Positions 6,631 through 11,012 of a stretch of DNA of 11,012 bases are shown here, in pieces. A program made the translations under genes and the position numbers. The stretch comes from Deltaproteobacteria bacterium (GTDB lineage Bacteria; Desulfobacterota; GWC2-55-46): NCBI GenBank assembly GCA_016234955.1, contig JACRNN010000125.1, forward strand, positions 1 to 11,012, written 5' to 3'. The notes below the pieces were generated by a model. It was not told the origin of the DNA and did not search any database. It worked only from the letters and a program-made list of their open reading frames with translations. Position 1 is the first letter of the stretch. Each line of letters opens with the position of its first letter.

Positions 6631-7557
6631 TCAGACGGCGTCGTAAGACGAGATGTCGTCCATCTCCTTTATGATGTGCCTGAGCTTGCCGAGCGCCCGC
6701 GCCTCTATCTGCCTCACCCGCTCCCTTGTCACCCCGAAGGCCTTGCCTATGGACTCGAGGGTCTTAGGAGGCGAGTTATTGAGGCCGAACCTCATCTTTA
6801 TGACCGAGCTCTCGCTCTCGTCCAGGAGGGTGAGCCACTTATCCACCCTGTCGCGCCGCCTCAACATGCTCAGGATCTCGAGCGGCGCCGGGAAGGTGTT
6901 GTCCTCTATCTTCTCAAGGAGCGTCTGGTCCCCGCCGTCCGGCGCCGTGCGCTCAAGGGAGTACGTCTTCCTGCTTATGATGTCGAGGCGTTTTACGTAG
7001 CGGCCTGAAAAGCCCGTCTTCTCGGACAGCTCGCTGTGGTTGGGCTCCCTGCTGAGGACAACGGTCAAGTCCCTTGCCGCCCTGTTGAGCCTCCCGATGT
7101 CCGCCGCCACATGTATCGGGAGCCTGATCACGTTGGACTGGTTTACTATCGCCCGCTCGATGGACTGGCGTATCCAGTAGGTGGCATAGGTGGAGAATTT
7201 GCAGCCCTTAACGGCCTTGAAGCGCTCCACGGACTTTATAAGCCCTATGTTGCCCTCCTCGATAAGGTCCTGGAGCGGGTAACCCCTGTTGACGTATCTC
7301 TTGGCGATATTGACGACGAGCCGCAGGTTGGACTCTATCATCTTCCTGCGGGCGCGCTGGTCACCCCTTGATATCCTGTGGGCAAGCTCCTGCTCCTCCC
7401 TGAACGTAAGGAGCGGGTATTTCTTGATGCAGTTGAAGTAATACTTTACGGAATCGGTCGCGGCGGATATCCTGACTTCCTTCGCTTCCGCGCCTTCGAT
7501 GTTGCAAACGCCTCCCCTGATGAAAGCACCGCTTGAGTGACTTCCATTCAACTTCAT
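6631..7557 (-). CDS. rpoS: RpoS-like group 2 RNA polymerase sigma factor
   Basis: A 308-residue sigma-70 family protein that directs RNA polymerase to promoters, most likely of the stationary-phase/general stress class. Region 1.2 lies about residues 34-65. Region 2 (about 72-140) includes YVNRGYPLQDLIEEGNIGLIK and the -10-binding FSTYATYWIRQSIERAI. Region 3 starts at RLPIHV (145-150). The region 4.2 helix-turn-helix is TLESIGKAFGVTRERVRQIE (266-285). There is no region 1.1 or long non-conserved insert, which argues against the housekeeping RpoD. The start is ATG at 7555-7557, with AGGAG eight bases upstream; a TTG further out (7575) lies before that ribosome site. Its place directly after surE, pcm and an nlpD-like gene matches the proteobacterial rpoS locus and supports the call. 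The N-terminal about 30 residues are poorly conserved. Confidence 0.85.
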   Translation of the reverse strand: MKLNGSHSSGAFIRGGVCNIEGAEAKEVRISAATDSVKYYFNCIKKYPLLTFREEQELAHRISRGDQRARRKMIESNLRLVVNIAKRYVNRGYPLQDLIEEGNIGLIKSVERFKAVKGCKFSTYATYWIRQSIERAIVNQSNVIRLPIHVAADIGRLNRAARDLTVVLSREPNHSELSEKTGFSGRYVKRLDIISRKTYSLERTAPDGGDQTLLEKIEDNTFPAPLEILSMLRRRDRVDKWLTLLDESESSVIKMRFGLNNSPPKTLESIGKAFGVTRERVRQIEARALGKLRHIIKEMDDISSYDAV

Positions 7558-7636
7558 TCGGAACGCTCCTATCAATCAGATTAGAAGCAGGCTCCAGGAT
7601 GCGTCGACTATCTTGTTTTTACTACAAAAACCACCC

Positions 7637-8353
7637 CTATGGCAAGAAAAAAAGCGGGTTTCTCGTGCTTTTGCCGCGCCTCACCTCAAAGTGCAGGTGG
7701 CTTACGGTGGCGTTGCCGGTGTCGCCGACCCTGGCTATGATATCCCCTCTGGAGACCTTCACCCCGCGCTTTACCAGGTTTTCCCTGTTGTGCGCGTAGA
7801 CGGTGAAAAAGCCGTCCTTGTGCGAGAGTATCATTATCTTGCCGTAGCCGCGCATCGAGGCGCTTTCAAAAACGACCTCCCCCTCGTCTGCCGCCGCTAT
7901 CGGGGCGCCTTCGTCGGCGCGTATGTCGATCCCGCCGTGCATCACCCCGTTCCTGACGCCGAAGTTGGAAATGACCTCCCCCTTGACGGGCCACTGGAAC
8001 CTCCCCTTCTCCACTATTAGCCTGTCCTGCGCCCCCCCGTCTTCGCCATCCGCCGCGCCTTCGCCAGCTCTCTTTTGGGCGTCCGGGGAGTACGGGACGA
8101 CCTTCTTGACTCGCCGGGCCCCAGGGATGAATATCCTCATCCCGGCCGCTATATCGGTCGGGTCCTTGATGTTGTTCATCTCGGCCACCTCCTGCAGGCT
8201 TGCCCCGTAGGTACGGCATATCCTCCATAGGGTCTCGCTCTTGCCCACCGTGTGGTACACCCCCTCAACGTGGCGCGCCCTCTTGACGTGGGCCACGCAG
8301 CCTGAAAATGAAAACATGAGTAAGAATAGGATTGTCAACGTGCCGATACGCAT
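7637..8353 (-). CDS. nlpD: NlpD-like LysM and M23 peptidase-domain lipoprotein
   Basis: A 238-residue lipoprotein acting on or near peptidoglycan. A signal peptide (MRIGTLTILFLLMFSFSGC) ends in a lipobox with Cys19 as the lipidation site. A LysM domain (about residues 33-77, YHTVGKSETLW...IPG) binds the wall. A low-complexity linker (about 90-115) leads to an M23/LytM domain (about 118-238). Unlike E. coli NlpD, the zinc-site residues look complete: H139 and D143 (HGGID), H188 (YAH), H219 and H221 (HLHFE), so it may be an active endopeptidase and not only an amidase activator. The start at 8353 is chosen because it gives the clean lipoprotein signal; a GTG at 8407 lies within pcm. The gene is 37 bases after pcm and 79 bases before rpoS, as in the surE-pcm-nlpD-rpoS cluster. 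Confidence 0.87.
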   Translation of the reverse strand: MRIGTLTILFLLMFSFSGCVAHVKRARHVEGVYHTVGKSETLWRICRTYGASLQEVAEMNNIKDPTDIAAGMRIFIPGARRVKKVVPYSPDAQKRAGEGAADGEDGGAQDRLIVEKGRFQWPVKGEVISNFGVRNGVMHGGIDIRADEGAPIAAADEGEVVFESASMRGYGKIMILSHKDGFFTVYAHNRENLVKRGVKVSRGDIIARVGDTGNATVSHLHFEVRRGKSTRNPLFFLP

Positions 8354-8390
8354 CGAGTGTACCCTTCGGGGCGCGGCGGGCGGGTCGGGT

Positions 8391-9059
8391 TTAACGCGGG
8401 TTTTCACGCGGCTGCTGCCAGCCGTGCCTGCCTATGAGCTTTACGAAACGGCACCCGCCGAGGACCTCGGACACCGTGCCGTTGGCGGTCTTTGTTATCC
8501 TGAGGAGCTCCTGCGACTCTTCCGTGCCTATGGGGATTACGAGCCTTCCGCCCGGCTTGAGCTGCTCTATATAGGATGAAGGCACCCGCGGAGAGGCGGC
8601 CGCGGAGATTATGGCGTCAAAGGGGGCCTCATCCCTCCAGCCGAGCGTCCCATCCCCTATCTTTATGATGACGTTGGAGCAGTGCAGGCCGTCCAGGGTC
8701 TTCCTCGCCATCGCCGCTATGGCATGGATGCGCTCAACGGAGTAGACCTTGTAGGCGAGCATGGAGAGCACCGCGCTCTGGTACCCGGAGCCGGCCCCTA
8801 TCTCAAGTACCCTCTCCGAACCCGTAAGCCCGAGGGCCTCGGTCATGAGCGCCACCATATAGGGCTGCGATATGGACTGCTTCTCCCCTATGGGCAGCGG
8901 ATAGTCGTTGTACGCCTGGGAGTAAAGCGCCTCGGCCACGAACAGGTGCCTCGGCACCGTGAGCATGGCGTTCAGCACCTCTTTACTTTTGACGCCGCGC
9001 TCCATTATCTGGGTCTCCACCATGCGTCCGCGGGCCCTCTCGTATATGTCCTTTTTCAC
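8391..9059 (-). CDS. pcm: Protein-L-isoaspartate O-methyltransferase
   Basis: A 222-residue (from GTG at 9059) cytosolic repair enzyme that methylates L-isoaspartyl residues in aged proteins using SAM. Key motifs: RMVETQI (12-18), PLPIGEKQSISQPY (54-67), SAM motif I VLEIGAGSGYQSAVL (84-98), the GDG loop (135-137) and GGRLVIPIG (170-178). The start is uncertain. The open frame continues upstream through all of repeat E to a TTG at 9197, which has GAGGGG seven bases upstream, and would add 46 repeat-encoded residues. The GTG at 9059 gives the usual family length but has only AAGG directly against it; an ATG at 9023 (GAGAGGG 11 bases upstream) would lose part of the N-terminal helix. surE lies upstream, and the nlpD-like gene follows after 37 bases. 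Confidence 0.9.
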   Translation of the reverse strand: MKKDIYERARGRMVETQIMERGVKSKEVLNAMLTVPRHLFVAEALYSQAYNDYPLPIGEKQSISQPYMVALMTEALGLTGSERVLEIGAGSGYQSAVLSMLAYKVYSVERIHAIAAMARKTLDGLHCSNVIIKIGDGTLGWRDEAPFDAIISAAASPRVPSSYIEQLKPGGRLVIPIGTEESQELLRITKTANGTVSEVLGGCRFVKLIGRHGWQQPRENPR

Positions 9060-9075
9060 CCTTATGTTCGCCGGC

Positions 9076-9197
9076 TTGAAGCTACCCCCATGCCCAAGCC
9101 GCGGGGAATCTTCGACATGTAAGGAAGTATCTGTATCCGATTCGCTCGCTTGACCCCGCGGCATGCCGCGGGCTGGACGCTCGCTATGCATGTTCAA
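9076..9197 (+). repeat. Dispersed palindromic repeat, copy E (long form)
   Basis: A 122-bp long form between surE and pcm. The first hairpin has decayed: the left arm reads CTACCCCCATGCCC while the right arm GCCGCGGGG is kept. The second is a perfect palindrome, CCCGCGGCATGCCGCGGG. It ends GCTCGCTATGCATGTTCAA. On the - strand it has no stop codon in the pcm frame, and its peptide resembles that of copy B (MHSERPARG versus MHGEREARG, then EDSPR in both). Confidence 0.9.
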
Positions 9198-9210
9198 CTA
9201 TATTCCCCTC

Positions 9211-9969
9211 TCATCTCATATCCCACTTCTTGAGTTCGTCGATGGACGCGTAGTTGGTCATGTCGAGGTGGACCGGCGTGATGGAGATATACCCCTTGCT
9301 CACGGCGTAAAAGTCGGTGTCAGCCCCCCCCTCCCACCTCTGCATGTCCCCGCCTATCCAGTAGTACTTCTTGCCCCTGGGGTCCACCTTCTCCACTATC
9401 GCGTCGCTGAAGAAACGCTTGCCCTGCCTCGTTATCCTGTAGCCCTTTATGTTCCTGACCTGCGGGACGTTGACGTTCAAGAGCGTGTCCTTCGGAAGCC
9501 CCTTCCTGAAGACGTGCTTCACGACCCTCAGGGCGAAGGCCGCGGCGGGATTGAAGTCGAAGTCCGCCCTCGCCGCAAGAGAGATGGCGACCGACGGTAT
9601 GCCGAGGAGCGTGCCCTCCATGGCCGCCGAGACCGTGCCGGAGTACGTGACGTCCTCCCCGAGGTTGCCGCCCTTGTTTATACCGGACACCAGTATGTCG
9701 GGCCTTGAGGGCAGTATCCTGTTCACGGCCAGGGTGACGCAGTCCGTCGGGGTTCCGTCCACCGCGTACATGCGCGGGGCCACCTCCTCCACCCTCAGCG
9801 GGCGGTGCAGGGTCAGCGAATGGCTTGCCGCGCTCCTCTCCCTGTCGGGGGCCACCATGTAGACGACGCCGGCCTTTTTCAAGACGGAAGCGAGCCTCAT
9901 TATCCCCTCGGAACGGATGCCGTCGTCGTTTGATATGAGTATGACCCTTTTCCCTGCTCTATCGGACAT
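9211..9969 (-). CDS. surE: 5'/3'-nucleotidase SurE
   Basis: A 252-residue metal-dependent phosphatase of nucleoside monophosphates, cytosolic, linked to stationary-phase survival. The metal site ISNDDG (12-17) carries D15 and D16. S46 in DRERSAASHS and N98 in SGINKGGNLGEDVTYSGTVSAAMEG (95-119) complete the usual metal/phosphate set. GTPTDCV (72-78) is also typical. The length matches the family. The ATG at 9967-9969 has no Shine-Dalgarno sequence, but a well-placed promoter ends only seven bases away, so the message may be leaderless. It is the first gene of the surE-pcm-nlpD-rpoS-apt operon. Repeat E fills the spacer to pcm, starting 13 bases after the stop codon. Confidence 0.95.
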   Translation of the reverse strand: MSDRAGKRVILISNDDGIRSEGIMRLASVLKKAGVVYMVAPDRERSAASHSLTLHRPLRVEEVAPRMYAVDGTPTDCVTLAVNRILPSRPDILVSGINKGGNLGEDVTYSGTVSAAMEGTLLGIPSVAISLAARADFDFNPAAAFALRVVKHVFRKGLPKDTLLNVNVPQVRNIKGYRITRQGKRFFSDAIVEKVDPRGKKYYWIGGDMQRWEGGADTDFYAVSKGYISITPVHLDMTNYASIDELKKWDMR

Positions 9970-9976
9970 TTAAAGG

Positions 9977-10005
9977 ATGATAATAGAACCGCCGGAGAAA
10001 TTCAA
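9977..10005 (-). promoter_or_regulatory. Predicted promoter of the surE operon
   Basis: On the - strand, TTGAAT (complement of 10000-10005; four of six) is followed after exactly 17 bases by TATCAT (complement of 9977-9982; five of six). The start of transcription would be about 9970-9971, next to the surE ATG at 9969, which predicts a leaderless or nearly leaderless transcript. Confidence 0.5.
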
Positions 10006-10037
10006 CATCTTTCGAGCGTTGCGGCGCATGACAGAGC

Positions 10038-10051
10038 CGGGGCCGGCCCCG
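10038..10051. other. 14-bp perfect GC palindrome between divergent surE and glgB
   Basis: CGGGGCCGGCCCCG is self-complementary and lies between the two divergent predicted promoters, about 70 bases from surE and 95 from glgB. It could be a regulator-binding site or a chance GC-rich palindrome; no second copy is seen in the window. Confidence 0.35.
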
Positions 10052-10097
10052 CCGCCCGTGACTTTGCAACTTCGATGGAGACTGGAATTTTCTTTTA

Positions 10098-10106
10098 TGC
10101 TATGAT
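10098..10106 (+). promoter_or_regulatory. Predicted extended -10 promoter of glgB
   Basis: TGCTATGAT matches an extended -10 (TGn followed by TATGAT, five of six). No convincing -35 lies at the right spacing. Transcription would start near 10113 and give a leader of about 33 bases that includes the purine-rich GAGGGGGAGAG (10124-10134). Confidence 0.45.
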
Positions 10107-10145
10107 TAATTACCGTAAACATCGAGGGGGAGAGTTTCCTTTGCC

Positions 10146-11012
10146 ATGGACAAGATCATCCACTGCACCGACCACATAACCGATCAGGACATCTACTTTT
10201 TCAAGGAAGGCAGCCACTTCAAGCTCTACAACAAATTGGGCTCCCACCTCATGACGCTCGACGGCGCGCGGGGCGCGCACTTCGCGGTATGGGCCCCGAA
10301 CGCCGAGAAGGTCAGCGTAATAGGGGACTTCAACGGATGGGACCCGCAGGCGCACCCCATGAGGGTCAGGGACGACTGGTCCGGGGTCTGGGAGGGCTTT
10401 ATACCGGGGATAAAAAGCGGGGAGCTGTACAAGTACCATATCGTCTCCAAATACCACGGGTATACCGTGGAGAAGGGCGACCCGTTCGCGTTCCACTGGG
10501 AACTCCCGCCGAGGACCGCCTCCACGGTCTGGGACTTGAGCTACGAGTGGAACGACCGGGGGTGGATGGAGAAGAGGCGCGAGCGAAACTCGCTCAAAGG
10601 CGCAATCTCCATATACGAGGTCCATCCCGGCTCATGGAGAAGGGTACCGGAAGAAGGCAACAGGCACCTCAACTACAGGGAGCTTGCGCACCGGCTCGCC
10701 GAATACGTCAAGGAGACGGGGTTTACCCACGTGGAATTCCTTCCATTGATGGAGCACCCGTTCTACGGCTCCTGGGGGTATCAGACCCTCGGCTACTTCT
10801 CCCCGACGAGCAGGTACGGCACACCGCAGGATTTCATGTACCTCGTGGACCATCTCCACCGGAACGGCATCGGGGTGATACTGGACTGGGTCCCCTCCCA
10901 CTTCCCCTCGGATGAGTACGGGCTCGCCTACTTCGACGGCACGCACCTCTTCGAGCACTCGGACATGAGGAAGGGGTTCCACCCCGACTGGAACAGCTAT
11001 ATCTTCAACTAC
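10146..11012 (+). CDS. glgB: 1,4-alpha-glucan branching enzyme (5' part, runs off window)
   Basis: 289 codons are visible and the frame is open at the right edge; family members have about 600-730 residues. The enzyme cuts an alpha-1,4 glucan chain and rejoins it by an alpha-1,6 bond in glycogen synthesis. The N-terminal carbohydrate-binding module (CBM48) spans about residues 20-125 (GAHFAVWAPNAEKVSVIGDFNGWDP, 43-67). The GH13 barrel begins at SIYEVHPGSW (155-164), with GYQTLGYFSPTSRYG (211-225) and conserved region I DWVPSHF (247-253). The nucleophile and acid/base regions lie beyond the window. The ATG at 10146 begins close to CBM48, so the extra N1 module of some GlgB proteins is absent. 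The ribosome site (GGGAG) is 13 bases upstream, rather far. It is divergent from surE. Confidence 0.95.
   Translation, partial: MDKIIHCTDHITDQDIYFFKEGSHFKLYNKLGSHLMTLDGARGAHFAVWAPNAEKVSVIGDFNGWDPQAHPMRVRDDWSGVWEGFIPGIKSGELYKYHIVSKYHGYTVEKGDPFAFHWELPPRTASTVWDLSYEWNDRGWMEKRRERNSLKGAISIYEVHPGSWRRVPEEGNRHLNYRELAHRLAEYVKETGFTHVEFLPLMEHPFYGSWGYQTLGYFSPTSRYGTPQDFMYLVDHLHRNGIGVILDWVPSHFPSDEYGLAYFDGTHLFEHSDMRKGFHPDWNSYIFNY

Noticed and set aside
8354..8407. GTG at 8407 as the start of the nlpD-like gene
   Set aside because: It lies within the end of pcm and would bury the lipoprotein signal peptide behind 18 extra residues.
17..9197. The GC-rich hairpin repeats as CRISPR repeats
   Set aside because: The copies are kilobases apart, in both orientations and of two lengths, with genes and not uniform spacers between them.
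1..11012. tRNA, rRNA, insertion sequence, phage or defence genes
   Set aside because: No cloverleaf with CCA-type acceptor, rRNA segment, transposase, integrase or known defence-family protein was recognised on either strand.

Overview
This is a GC-rich bacterial chromosomal window. The gene content suggests a deltaproteobacterial-type organism (Desulfobacterota/Myxococcota sense), probably an uncultured lineage: it has a surE-pcm-nlpD-rpoS operon as in Proteobacteria, an orphan GspN-type protein, heavy use of ATA (Ile) and AGG (Arg) codons, and many palindromic intergenic repeats. The taxonomic call is inference and cannot be settled from this window alone.

Left part (1-2646): a spacer with repeat copy A and a promoter leads into a two-gene metal ABC transporter (ATPase, then permease) on the + strand. 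It converges on a gspN-like gene on the - strand, with a gap of only 10 bases. Middle (2647-5488): an intergenic region with a nested inverted repeat and repeat copy B leads to an RlmI-like rRNA methyltransferase (+), which converges on an SLC13/ArsB-like permease (-). These two genes lie between repeat copies B and C, which are inverted relative to each other.

Right part (5489-9969, - strand): the operon surE > pcm > nlpD-like lipoprotein > rpoS-like sigma factor > apt is followed by an unusual multi-hairpin element and then a strong intrinsic terminator (about 5671-5715). Repeat E sits between surE and pcm, and repeat D between rpoS and apt. The operon links damage repair (SurE, Pcm), cell-wall remodelling (M23 LysM lipoprotein), the stationary-phase/stress sigma factor and purine salvage. 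Divergent from surE, the 5' part of a glycogen branching enzyme (glgB) runs off the right edge.

The least ordinary content is non-coding. A dispersed palindromic repeat occurs five times in 11 kb, in a short form (about 52 bp) and a long form (about 117-122 bp). One long copy is in frame with pcm and could encode an N-terminal extension. A second repeat type forms a multi-hairpin element in the apt 3' region. The genes themselves belong to well-known families; I do not see a convincing new multi-gene system.
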